A DNA stretch of 41,370 nt from an uncultured Candidatus Actinomarina sp. GTDB taxonomy: Bacteria; Actinomycetota; Acidimicrobiia; Actinomarinales; Actinomarinaceae. Location of the stretch: NCBI GenBank assembly GCA_902555055.1, contig CACDQN010000001.1, forward strand, positions 231,535 through 272,904. The letters run 5' to 3'. Under the pieces are notes generated by a model that did no database searches, was not told the DNA's origin, and saw nothing but the letters and a program-made list of their open reading frames with translations. Shown here piece after piece: positions 1 through 9,135 of the stretch. Numbering within the stretch: the stretch's first letter is position 1; each line of letters opens with the position of its first letter. Position numbers and translations under genes: made by a program.

Positions 1-465
1 CCAATATCTTCTGTATTTAATTGGGCTAGATCATACTCACTTTGGTACTTTCAATTTGGGCTAGCGTGCTGTGCAATTGAGGTTATGGCAGTAAGTGGGC
101 CTAGACACGATTTTATGAGATTAGGAGTAATTCCACTACCCGCATCTCCTAGACAAGCCGATTTCATGATTGTTGCTGGAACAGTAACAGATAAAATGGC
201 CCCATCAGTTAAAAGGCTCTACGATCAAATGCCGGAACCAAAGTATGTTATTTCAATGGGTTCCTGTTCAAATAGCGGAGGTCCGTATTGGGATTCTTAT
301 TCAGTCACAAAGGGAGTTGACCAATTAATTCCTGTAGATGTCTATGTCCCTGGATGCCCTCCAAGGCCAGAAGCTCTTCAGGAAGGAATTATTCTTCTAC
401 AGAAAAAAATTCGCGGAGAAGACATGAAAGAAAAATGGACAGAAGTCCAAACAGAGCCAATATAA
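1..465 (+). CDS. nuoB: NADH-quinone oxidoreductase subunit B (partial, 5' end outside window)
   Basis: Frame is open from base 1: [40 protein letters not shown]...[14 protein letters not shown]...[13 protein letters not shown] motif and the other N2 cluster cysteines are present. Confidence 0.97.
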   Translation, partial: PISSVFNWARSYSLWYFQFGLACCAIEVMAVSGPRHDFMRLGVIPLPASPRQADFMIVAGTVTDKMAPSVKRLYDQMPEPKYVISMGSCSNSGGPYWDSYSVTKGVDQLIPVDVYVPGCPPRPEALQEGIILLQKKIRGEDMKEKWTEVQTEPI

Positions 466-466
466 G

Positions 467-1012
467 ATGGAAGAATTTTTAAATAAAATAAAGGAAAACT
501 TTATTAATACAGATGTAGAATTTGAAACAATAAATATCAAAGTCGATTCTTCACAGTGGGTCGAGACACATCAAAAACTTAAAGAAGAATTTGATTTAAA
601 ATTTTTCTCATGGCTATCTGCTATAGATTGGGATAATGAAGTTTCTATAGGAGAAGCACCAAAGGATAGCGTCTCACCCAGTTTTGAAATAATTACATGT
701 TTGTCTGATGTTTCTAATAATAATTTAGTTACCGTTTCAACCACCATTAACAAATTAGAGCCAAAGATTAACTCTCTTGTAGAAATATATGCAGGCGCTA
801 ACTGGCACGAGAGAGAAGCATTTGAAATGTTTGGAATCAATTTTGAAAATCACCCAAATCTTGAAAAATTATATCTTCCTGATGGTTACGAGGGAAATCC
901 TATGCTTAAGTCTTTCGAGTTAATTAGTAGAGAAGTTAAGCCTTGGCCTGGTGAAGTGGATGTAGAAGGTATGCCAGAAGAATCAGCTAGTGATGAGTCA
1001 GTAGATGGTTAA
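467..1012 (+). CDS. nuoC: NADH-quinone oxidoreductase subunit C
   Basis: WHEREAFEMFGINFENHPNLEKLYLPDGYEGNPMLKSF is the NuoC 30 kDa signature; lies between nuoB and nuoD. Confidence 0.95.
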   Translation: MEEFLNKIKENFINTDVEFETINIKVDSSQWVETHQKLKEEFDLKFFSWLSAIDWDNEVSIGEAPKDSVSPSFEIITCLSDVSNNNLVTVSTTINKLEPKINSLVEIYAGANWHEREAFEMFGINFENHPNLEKLYLPDGYEGNPMLKSFELISREVKPWPGEVDVEGMPEESASDESVDG

Positions 1013-2201
1013 TACACTAGACCCACAAAACCTTAATAATTTTTCAGAGGCATCTGTATCTGTAGAAATTGAAACTGAAGACATGACACTTAACATAGGT
1101 CCTCAACACCCATCAACTCATGGTGTTCTTAGATTAGTCGCAAAAGTAGATGGAGAAAAAGTTCATGATGTAAAACCTGTTCTTGGGTACATGCATCGTG
1201 GCTATGAAAAACTTGCAGAAGTGAGATCATACCCTCAAATCACTACACTTGTTAACCGCATAGATTGGGTTGCAGGATTTTCAAATGAAATTCCTTTTAT
1301 TGCTGGTGCAGAAAGACTAATGGAAATTGAAGTGCCTGAGAGGGCTAAACATATCAGATTAATTCTTACTGAGATGGCTAGAATTTCTTCACATTTTGTG
1401 TTTAATGGTGCATATGCTCTTGAAGTTGGTGCATTAACTCCAATTTTTTATGCAATGGAAGATAGGGAGAGAGTTTTAGATTTAATTGAATCAGTAACTG
1501 GTGGTCGCTTTCACCCCAACTTTAATCGAATAGGTGGAGTAAAACCAGCAGCTGGATCAGGGCCTACAACAAAAAAAGACATCCAAGATTTACCTGCTGG
1601 ATTTTATAGAGATACAAAAGTAGCAATGCAAAAAGTAATAGAGGCAGCTGACCAATTTCAAAATTTAATCGGCGGAAATGAAGTTTTTAAAAAAAGAACA
1701 AAAAATGTTGGTATCTTAACTGCTGAGACTGCAGAAGCCTTTGGAGTATCTGGCCCAATTCTTAGGGCTTCAGGAGTGAAGTCTGATTTAAGAACCCAAA
1801 CTGATTATTTGCCATATGATCAATTTGAATATGATATTCCTGTTGGAGAGAATGGAGATTGTTATGATCGATGGGATGTCAGAGTCAAGGAAATGGTTGA
1901 ATCAGCAAAAATAGTATTGCAAGCAATTGATTCAATTCCATCTGGACCACTACAAGCCAAGGTACCTAAGGTTATAAAAGTTCCTAAAGGACGAACATAC
2001 GTAAGAGCAGAAAATCCAAAAGGAGAAATGGGTTACTACATAGTATCAGATGGGGGGTTGGGACCGTATAGACTTAAAGTTCGAACAGCTTCATTCAGTA
2101 ATATTTCTATTTTACCTTTGCTACTCGAGGGAGCTTTACTCCCAGACTTAATTGCCATAATGGGTAGTTTAGATTTTGTTTTAGGGGATGTGGATAGATG
2201 A
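1005..2201 (+). CDS. nuoD: NADH-quinone oxidoreductase subunit D
   Basis: MTLNIGPQHPSTHGVLRL...MHRGYEKLAE...; 49 kDa subunit signature; overlaps the nuoC 3' end. Confidence 0.97.
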   Translation: MVNTLDPQNLNNFSEASVSVEIETEDMTLNIGPQHPSTHGVLRLVAKVDGEKVHDVKPVLGYMHRGYEKLAEVRSYPQITTLVNRIDWVAGFSNEIPFIAGAERLMEIEVPERAKHIRLILTEMARISSHFVFNGAYALEVGALTPIFYAMEDRERVLDLIESVTGGRFHPNFNRIGGVKPAAGSGPTTKKDIQDLPAGFYRDTKVAMQKVIEAADQFQNLIGGNEVFKKRTKNVGILTAETAEAFGVSGPILRASGVKSDLRTQTDYLPYDQFEYDIPVGENGDCYDRWDVRVKEMVESAKIVLQAIDSIPSGPLQAKVPKVIKVPKGRTYVRAENPKGEMGYYIVSDGGLGPYRLKVRTASFSNISILPLLLEGALLPDLIAIMGSLDFVLGDVDR

Positions 2202-3169
2202 CAGACGTCTTAGTCAAGGTAGGATTTCTTGCGCTTGCTGCATTAAATGGTGCAATCATTTTTACAATTATGGACGTTAAAGGTGCTTCATGGATGCAGA
2301 GAAGACCTGGTCCGTTACATGTAGGACTTAGAGGTTTTATATTTCCTCTTGCTGAAATACTTAAATTTGTTCAAAAAGAAGACATAATTCCGACTGAAGT
2401 GGACAGACCAGTATTTAAATGGGCTCCTGCTTATGTTATGGTCTCTTGTGTCGCACTTTTTGCTGTAGTTCCAATGAGCCCTACATTGGTTGTTGCAGAT
2501 TTAGAATTAGGTGTTTTCTTCGCACTTGCTATAAGCTCTCTTGGAACTATAGGTGTGTTAACTGCAGGCTGGTCATCTGCAAACAAATATTCCCTAATGG
2601 GTGGATTAAGAGCAGCAGGACAGCTCATAGCTTATGAGCTTCCACTTATACTTGCTGTTGTTGGGGTTGTTATCCAAGCTGAGACTATGTCATTAGTTGG
2701 GATTGTAGAAAAACAAATTGAATGGGGAGTACCTTTTGTTGTTGGCGGTCAGATAGTCGGATTCCTGATATTTATGGTTGCAGCGACAGCTGAAATGATG
2801 AGAGTACCATTCGATATGCCAATTGGTGAATCAGAATTGACAATGGGATTTATGACAGAATACTCAGGGATTAGATTTCTTATTTTTTATATTTCTGAAT
2901 ATATGAATATGTTTATTTTATGTGCAATTGCTTCAACCCTATTTCTCGGAGGCTACCATGTTCCACTTTTGCCAACTGAATGGGTTAACTTTTATGGACC
3001 TGTTGTTTTACTAACTAAGACTGCCATTTTAGGTTTTATATTGGTAGCTGTAAGGTGGTCACAGCCAAGATTTCGAGAAGATCAACTTCAAAACCTTGCT
3101 TGGAAAATACTTATTCCTGCATCTTTAATTAATATTCTTGTAACTGCAGTCATGAAAGTTGGATTCTAA
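2198..3169 (+). CDS. nuoH: NADH-quinone oxidoreductase subunit H
   Basis: Multi-TM protein with MQRRPGP..., AEMMRVPFDMPIGESEL and EYSGIRF motifs; 4-nt overlap with nuoD. Confidence 0.96.
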   Translation: MTDVLVKVGFLALAALNGAIIFTIMDVKGASWMQRRPGPLHVGLRGFIFPLAEILKFVQKEDIIPTEVDRPVFKWAPAYVMVSCVALFAVVPMSPTLVVADLELGVFFALAISSLGTIGVLTAGWSSANKYSLMGGLRAAGQLIAYELPLILAVVGVVIQAETMSLVGIVEKQIEWGVPFVVGGQIVGFLIFMVAATAEMMRVPFDMPIGESELTMGFMTEYSGIRFLIFYISEYMNMFILCAIASTLFLGGYHVPLLPTEWVNFYGPVVLLTKTAILGFILVAVRWSQPRFREDQLQNLAWKILIPASLINILVTAVMKVGF

Positions 3170-3654
3170 TGAAAACGTTTAAACCAAAAGTACCCGGATT
3201 CTTAATTGGAATAAAGATAGTAATTGTAAATATGCTTAAAACGCTATCTCCATTCCACTCAAAACCTAATGTGAATTATCCATTTGAAAAAGAAAAAGTT
3301 GCACCAAGAGCAAGAGGTGTTATTGCTCTAGATCAAGAAGCGTGTACTAGTTGTATGTTATGTGCACGACAATGTCCTGATTGGTGTATTTATATTGAGG
3401 GCCATAAAGAATTGCAACCTCCTTCAAAGCCTGGAGGCAGGCAAAGAAGTAGAGCCGTTCTGGATAGATTTGATATCGATTATGCGTTATGTATGTATTG
3501 TGGAATTTGTGTTGAGGTTTGTCCTTTCGATGCTTTATTTTGGACACCTGAATACGAGTATTCTGAATTCAATATGGGTGACATGCTCCATAACAAGGAA
3601 CGTTTAGACGATTGGTTAAAAACTGTACCTGATCCTGAAGGCCTAGAAAGTTAA
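3169..3654 (+). CDS. nuoI: NADH-quinone oxidoreductase subunit I (2x 4Fe-4S ferredoxin)
   Basis: Two CxxCxxCxxxCP motifs: CTSCMLCARQCP and CMYCGICVEVCP. Confidence 0.97.
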   Translation: MKTFKPKVPGFLIGIKIVIVNMLKTLSPFHSKPNVNYPFEKEKVAPRARGVIALDQEACTSCMLCARQCPDWCIYIEGHKELQPPSKPGGRQRSRAVLDRFDIDYALCMYCGICVEVCPFDALFWTPEYEYSEFNMGDMLHNKERLDDWLKTVPDPEGLES

Positions 3655-3655
3655 A

Positions 3656-3829
3656 ATGGAAATTTACGAAATTGTTACATACTTTACTTTGTTACTTCTT
3701 CTATTTTCAGCAGCAAGAGTAGTTACAACTTCAAATGTTATCCATGCAGCAATATCATTAGTTTTCACCCTTGCTCTTACTGCAACTCTTTTTTTACTTT
3801 TATCTACACAATTTGTGGCATACTTGTAA
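3656..3829 (+). pseudogene. nuoJ: NADH-quinone oxidoreductase subunit J, N-terminal fragment only (57 codons)
   Basis: MEIYEIVTYFTLLLLLFSAARVVTTSNVIHAAISLVFTLALTATLFLLLSTQFVAYL* matches the NuoJ N-terminus, then hits TAA at 3827-3829 and the sequence switches to NuoK in another frame. Confidence 0.85.
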
Positions 3830-4065
3830 GACGTAATGCAGTAATGGTTCTCCTTTCAATTGAGTTGATATTAAATGCAGTAAATATTAACTTTATAATC
3901 TTTGATTCCATGCTCGCTGATTCATTAATGCAAGGGCAAATTTTTACTATTTTTATAATTACAATAGCCGCCGCAGAGGTTGGTATTGGTTTAGCAATCG
4001 TATTGATGCTTTTTAGAAATAGGCAAACTGCTAACATAAACGAATTTGATTTGATGAAATGGTAA
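3811..4065 (+). CDS. nuoK: NADH-quinone oxidoreductase subunit K, lacking its normal N-terminus; first in-frame ATG is at 3844
   Basis: ICGILVRRNAVMVLLSIELILNAVNINFI...AAAEVGIGLAIVLMLFRNRQTANINEFDLMKW; NuoK-like from the GILVRRN motif onward. Confidence 0.88.
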   Translation: MCGILVRRNAVMVLLSIELILNAVNINFIIFDSMLADSLMQGQIFTIFIITIAAAEVGIGLAIVLMLFRNRQTANINEFDLMKW

Positions 4066-6074
4066 AATTTGATGCTAATTTTTTAGCAGAGACCGAACTT
4101 GTTTACACTGATGGCGGTATTTTAGCTGAGTATGCCTGGTCTTTAGTAGTCCTTCCTTTTGTAGCAGCATTTTTGATTACATTTATTGGAAAATACCTTC
4201 CATATAAAGGTGCTGAAATAGCGCTTGGAACGATTGCACTTATATTTATTTACAGTGTCTCACTTATGTTTCTTCATATAACAGAAGGGGTAGCCAATGA
4301 ATTTTTTGTCAACGTTGGAAGCATAGGTCAATTTGATATTGAATTTGGTTGGGTGGTAGATGGACTCTCCATTATGATGTATTTTGTTGTTGGTACTGTA
4401 GCTCTGCTTGTATTTATTTATGCTACAAATTATATGGAGGGTGAGATAAGATACACCTTCTTTTTTACTTCTTTAACACTGTTTGCTGGAAGTATGTTGG
4501 TATTAGTTTCGTCACCTACATTAATACAAATTTTGATTGGCTGGGAGTTAGTAGGAGTTTGCTCTTACTTATTAATTGGGCATTACTGGGAAAAGAAAGA
4601 CAATTCATCAGCAGCTATGAAAGCTTTTATAACAAACAAAATTGCAGATATTGGATTAATGATTGGAATTATTATTTTGGCTCTCAATACTGGAACATTA
4701 AGAATCTCAGAAATTCTATATCAATCAACACACGATTATGAAAAATTATCAAAGGTAGCTTTTGCTGCTGCTATCTTGCTTTTTATTGGCGCTATGGGCA
4801 AAAGTGCACAATTTCCTCTTCATGTTTGGTTGCCTGATGCAATGGCAGGTCCAACACCTGTATCTGCATTAATGCACGCTGCAACAATGGTGACTGCTGG
4901 TGTTTATTTACTAGCACGTATGTTTCCTTTCTATAAATCAATGGCTCCTGAAGCTTTAGACATTGTTATGCTATTTGGAGTTATCACGCTATTAGGAGCT
5001 GGCCTGGTAGCTATTGTTCAAGATGACTTAAAAAAAGTTTTGGCATATTCTACGGTAAGTCAATTAGGTTACATGGTTGCTGCAATTGGATCTGGAGCAT
5101 ATACAGCGGCATTGTTCCATTTATGGACACATGCTTTTTTTAAAGCACTTTTATTTTTAGGAGCTGGATCAGTAATCCACGCTGTTCACAGCAATAGCAT
5201 GCTTGAGATGGGTGGATTAAGGAAAGTAATGCCAAAAACTTTTACGACTTTTATTATTGGAACTGTAGCCTTGGCTGGCCTTCCTCCATTTGCGGGATTT
5301 TTTTCAAAAGATGAAATTCTTGCTTCATTTAATCATGAAGGCGAGACTACTTTTTTCTTCATAGCTGTTTTAGGCGCTTTTATAACTGCTTTTTATATGA
5401 CGAGGGCAGTATCGTTAACTTTCTTGGGAGAATATAGAGGACATGGGAATCCTCATGAATCTCACAATATGATGACTACTCCACTTTTAACATTGGCAGT
5501 TTTCGCTATTGCTTCTGGGTGGGTAAATATACCAGGTGTTTACACAGGATTTACTGACTGGGTTACAACCAGAAAAACAAAAATAGTCGAGTACCACCCT
5601 GAAAGCTTTGACTTATTTGCATTATCCAGTGGTTTGATAGCTGGATTACTTGGAATAGCTTTAGGTTATTATTTATATCAATTGCAAGGCAGTGCAGAAA
5701 CAGGAGATGACAAAATTAAAATTCAGCCTGTGTGGACAGTATTAGAAAATAAATACTACCTAGATCATTTTTATTTTCGATTTATTATTGATCCAATAAA
5801 AATTAATATATCTAAAGCCGTTGATAAATTTAATACAAATGTCATTGATAGGTTTATAAACGGTGTTGGTCAAATCGCCTCATTATTAGGAGGAGTTGTA
5901 TATAACAACATAGATCAAAATGGTATTGATAGATTTTTGAATATGTCTTCAAGTGGTACAGATAGTTTCGGAGGAAGGGTTAAACTACTTCAGACTGGAA
6001 GAACTCAACAATATTTAATGTTATTTTTAGGTGGCGTAGTAACAATTAGTTTATTAATTTTATTTATTATATAG
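4059..6074 (+). CDS. nuoL: NADH-quinone oxidoreductase subunit L
   Basis: 671 aa multi-TM antiporter-like subunit; GWELVGVCSYLLIGHYW, LHVWLPDAMAGPTPVSALMHAATMVTAGVYLL. Confidence 0.97.
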   Translation: MVKFDANFLAETELVYTDGGILAEYAWSLVVLPFVAAFLITFIGKYLPYKGAEIALGTIALIFIYSVSLMFLHITEGVANEFFVNVGSIGQFDIEFGWVVDGLSIMMYFVVGTVALLVFIYATNYMEGEIRYTFFFTSLTLFAGSMLVLVSSPTLIQILIGWELVGVCSYLLIGHYWEKKDNSSAAMKAFITNKIADIGLMIGIIILALNTGTLRISEILYQSTHDYEKLSKVAFAAAILLFIGAMGKSAQFPLHVWLPDAMAGPTPVSALMHAATMVTAGVYLLARMFPFYKSMAPEALDIVMLFGVITLLGAGLVAIVQDDLKKVLAYSTVSQLGYMVAAIGSGAYTAALFHLWTHAFFKALLFLGAGSVIHAVHSNSMLEMGGLRKVMPKTFTTFIIGTVALAGLPPFAGFFSKDEILASFNHEGETTFFFIAVLGAFITAFYMTRAVSLTFLGEYRGHGNPHESHNMMTTPLLTLAVFAIASGWVNIPGVYTGFTDWVTTRKTKIVEYHPESFDLFALSSGLIAGLLGIALGYYLYQLQGSAETGDDKIKIQPVWTVLENKYYLDHFYFRFIIDPIKINISKAVDKFNTNVIDRFINGVGQIASLLGGVVYNNIDQNGIDRFLNMSSSGTDSFGGRVKLLQTGRTQQYLMLFLGGVVTISLLILFII

Positions 6075-6082
6075 GAGGAAAA

Positions 6083-7651
6083 TTGGAAATATTAACAAAT
6101 GGGGTAGGGCTATCTGCAGTAGTCTTTTTTCCTTTAGTCAGTGCATTGGTTATAACACTTATTCCAAAGGGCCAAGAATTTCTAATTAAAGGGTTTGCAT
6201 TAGTTTCCTCAATAATAACTTTTGTCTTCAGTGTTTTACTGTTGTTGAATTTTGATTTTTCTTCGGCTGATCAATTACAACTAGGTAATAAAATTTCTTG
6301 GATTAAGAGTATCAATGCTAATTACGAAATAGGAATAGACGGAATTTCTTTACCATTATTAATATTATCAACCTTCATTACAGTGTTAGCAATTATTTAC
6401 TCTATAGAGCACTTACCAGAACCAAAAAGTCCGAAAGGATTTCTTGCATTAATACTTGTTCTTGAAACTGGAATGAATGGAACTTTTGTGGCATTAGATT
6501 TGATATTATTTTTCGTTTTTTTTGAAATTGTACTTTTACCAATGTATTTCATGATTGGTATTTGGGGAGACAGAACTGTTAGAACAGTTGCTGGATTAAA
6601 AAACCAGATTGAAACAAGACTATATGCAAGTATTAAGTTTTTTGTATTCACATTATTTGGTTCTGCGTTCATGCTTCTTGGCTTCCTGGGACTTTATTAT
6701 CGTGGAAATAAAACCTTTAGTATTCCAGAATTAATAGAGCTTGGCACAACGGGGGCTTTTACAGGTACTTTTGCAACACTCGTTTTTGCAGTTCTCTTTT
6801 TAGGTTTTGCTGTAAAGGTACCAATGTGGCCTTTACATACTTGGCTCCCTGACGCTCATACAGCTGCACCTACTGTAGGTTCAGTTCTTCTTGCAGCTAT
6901 TTTGCTCAAACTCGGTTCATATGGATTTGTCAGAATTGCAATACCAATTCTTCCAGAACAAGCAAAAGCTTGGGCACCTGCAATTGCAATTTTATCTGCT
7001 ATTGGAATAATTTACGGGTCGTTGGCTTGTTTAGCTCAAACTGATTTAAAACGCCTAATCGCTTTTTCATCCGTAGGTCATATGGGTTTTGTTATGCTGG
7101 GTATTGCATCTTTAACACCAATTGGGATTAATGCTGCAATGATTGGAATGGTTGCACACGGGGTAATTACAGGTTTATTATTTTTCCTTTCTGGATCCAT
7201 GGCCCACACTTATCACACTAGAGATATGGGAAGGTTGGGTGGAAATATGAAGCTTCTACCTAAGACTGGAGCTTTACTTGGATTTACTGCAATGGCATCT
7301 TTAGGACTGCCAGGTCTTGCTGGTTTTTGGGGTGAATTTATGGCACTGCTAGGTGCTTATAACCCTTTAGAGGGTTTAAATGTTACGGTATTTAGAACGT
7401 CCATGGTGGCTGGTGCCGTCGGTACTGTTTTAACAGCTGGTTATTTATTATGGATGTTACAAAGAGTTAATCTAGGAGAACCATCAGAAGAATGGATTGA
7501 TAAAGAACTTCATGATGCAGACGGATATGAACTAGCAGCTTGGATTCCACTTGTTATATTGACAATTCTAATTGGAGTTTTTCCAAAATTAATTTTCGGA
7601 GCTACAAATGACGCTGTAATTGCAATGTTATCTAAAGCTTTTGGGGGTTAA
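6083..7651 (+). CDS. nuoM: NADH-quinone oxidoreductase subunit M (TTG start)
   Basis: MWPLHTWLPDAHTAAPTVGSVLLAAILLKLGSYG; AGGAGG upstream of the TTG start. Confidence 0.96.
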   Translation: MEILTNGVGLSAVVFFPLVSALVITLIPKGQEFLIKGFALVSSIITFVFSVLLLLNFDFSSADQLQLGNKISWIKSINANYEIGIDGISLPLLILSTFITVLAIIYSIEHLPEPKSPKGFLALILVLETGMNGTFVALDLILFFVFFEIVLLPMYFMIGIWGDRTVRTVAGLKNQIETRLYASIKFFVFTLFGSAFMLLGFLGLYYRGNKTFSIPELIELGTTGAFTGTFATLVFAVLFLGFAVKVPMWPLHTWLPDAHTAAPTVGSVLLAAILLKLGSYGFVRIAIPILPEQAKAWAPAIAILSAIGIIYGSLACLAQTDLKRLIAFSSVGHMGFVMLGIASLTPIGINAAMIGMVAHGVITGLLFFLSGSMAHTYHTRDMGRLGGNMKLLPKTGALLGFTAMASLGLPGLAGFWGEFMALLGAYNPLEGLNVTVFRTSMVAGAVGTVLTAGYLLWMLQRVNLGEPSEEWIDKELHDADGYELAAWIPLVILTILIGVFPKLIFGATNDAVIAMLSKAFGG

Positions 7652-7653
7652 AA

Positions 7654-9132
7654 ATTTCTATAAATTACTTTGCAATATCTACTGAACTTATTGTAGTTTT
7701 TACAATAGTTGGTACTTTGATTTTAGACCTAATACTTCCAAGAAGGTCAAAGTACTATGTAGCTGCTTTTGCACTTTTAGGCACTCTATTTTCACTTGCA
7801 CCTCTTGTAGTCCAGTGGGTTAACTATACAAATCCAATATATGCATTTGAAGATAGTTTTGTTGTTGATAAGTTTTCTATTATTTTTAAAGGCCTTTTCA
7901 TTTTGATAACATATCTAACATTTCTTCTTTCAATTAACTTCATAGAAAGTGATAAATATTACCAAGGTGAATATTATTACCTTTTATTAAGCTCTCTTTT
8001 AGGAGCTCTCATTGTCAGCTCATCTAGAGACTTACTCACTATTTTTATTGGAATAGAATTAGCATCTACTCCAATGTTTCTTCTCTCTGGTTGGAAAAAG
8101 GGAGATAGGAAGTCTAATGAAGGTGCTATAAAATTTTTCTTGCTTGGTGTTTTGTCAGCATCATTAATACTTTACGGATTTTCACTTCTGTATGGTTTAA
8201 CTGGAAAAATTGTTTTTTCTGAAATCTCTTCATTAATCATTAATGGAGCACTTCAATCCTCTCCAGTGTTATTACTAAGTTCAATTTTAGTAATTTCGGG
8301 ATTAGGATTTAAAATCTCCATTGTTCCCTTTCATTCATGGGCACCAGACACATATGAAGGGGCGCCTTTACCTGTAACTGCATATTTATCTGTAAGTTCT
8401 AAAGCAACTGGTTTTGTTGCGCTTATAATTTTGCTCACAACAGTTTTTAGTAGTGCTGGTGAAAGCTGGGGAATAATATTGGCAATTATTTCTGGACTAA
8501 CTATGACGCTTGGCAATCTTGTTGCATTACAGCAATCCAATCCAGTTAGGCTTCTTGCATACTCTTCGATTGCACAGGCAGGTTTTATATTAGCTCCACT
8601 TGCTGTTGCTGGCATCACAGGTAACTTTCAAGATGGAATATTTGCTAGTGTTACATATTTAATAATCTATGCATTTATGAATTTAGGTGCATTTCTTTCT
8701 GTTCAATTATTTAGTAACCATGCAGGATCATCAAATTTTTATGAATGGGGTGGAATAGCAAAAAAATCACCTATTACTGGAGTCTTAACAACAATTTTCT
8801 TTTTTTCCTTAGCTGGAATACCTCCACTGGGTGGTTGGTTTGCAAAATTTGTTGTATTCAGAAGTATGCTCAGTACGGGTGAACCTATAGGTCTAACACT
8901 TGGTATTGTTGGTGCAGTAAATGCTGTTATAGCCTTGGTTTACTATGCAAGAATTTCAAAAGTTATATGGATGGATGAGTTAAAGGATGTAAATTCAGAA
9001 ACTAGCTTTCAATTTGAGAGCCCCTTAAAAGTAGTGGGAGTTTTTACTGTGTTAATAACATTCATCTCTGGAATATTTCCAGGAATTTTTAGCTATCTTG
9101 GTGAAGTATCATCAATATTTTTTGGCAATTAA
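7654..9132 (+). CDS. nuoN: NADH-quinone oxidoreductase subunit N; start codon uncertain (ATT at 7654 proposed; TTG at 7717 is the first standard start)
   Basis: PFHSWAPDTYEGAPLPVTAYLSVSSKATGF NuoN signature; NuoN-like residues ISINYFAISTELIVVFTIVGTLILDLILP extend upstream of the TTG at 7717. Confidence 0.9.
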   Translation: MSINYFAISTELIVVFTIVGTLILDLILPRRSKYYVAAFALLGTLFSLAPLVVQWVNYTNPIYAFEDSFVVDKFSIIFKGLFILITYLTFLLSINFIESDKYYQGEYYYLLLSSLLGALIVSSSRDLLTIFIGIELASTPMFLLSGWKKGDRKSNEGAIKFFLLGVLSASLILYGFSLLYGLTGKIVFSEISSLIINGALQSSPVLLLSSILVISGLGFKISIVPFHSWAPDTYEGAPLPVTAYLSVSSKATGFVALIILLTTVFSSAGESWGIILAIISGLTMTLGNLVALQQSNPVRLLAYSSIAQAGFILAPLAVAGITGNFQDGIFASVTYLIIYAFMNLGAFLSVQLFSNHAGSSNFYEWGGIAKKSPITGVLTTIFFFSLAGIPPLGGWFAKFVVFRSMLSTGEPIGLTLGIVGAVNAVIALVYYARISKVIWMDELKDVNSETSFQFESPLKVVGVFTVLITFISGIFPGIFSYLGEVSSIFFGN

Positions 9133-9135
9133 AAC

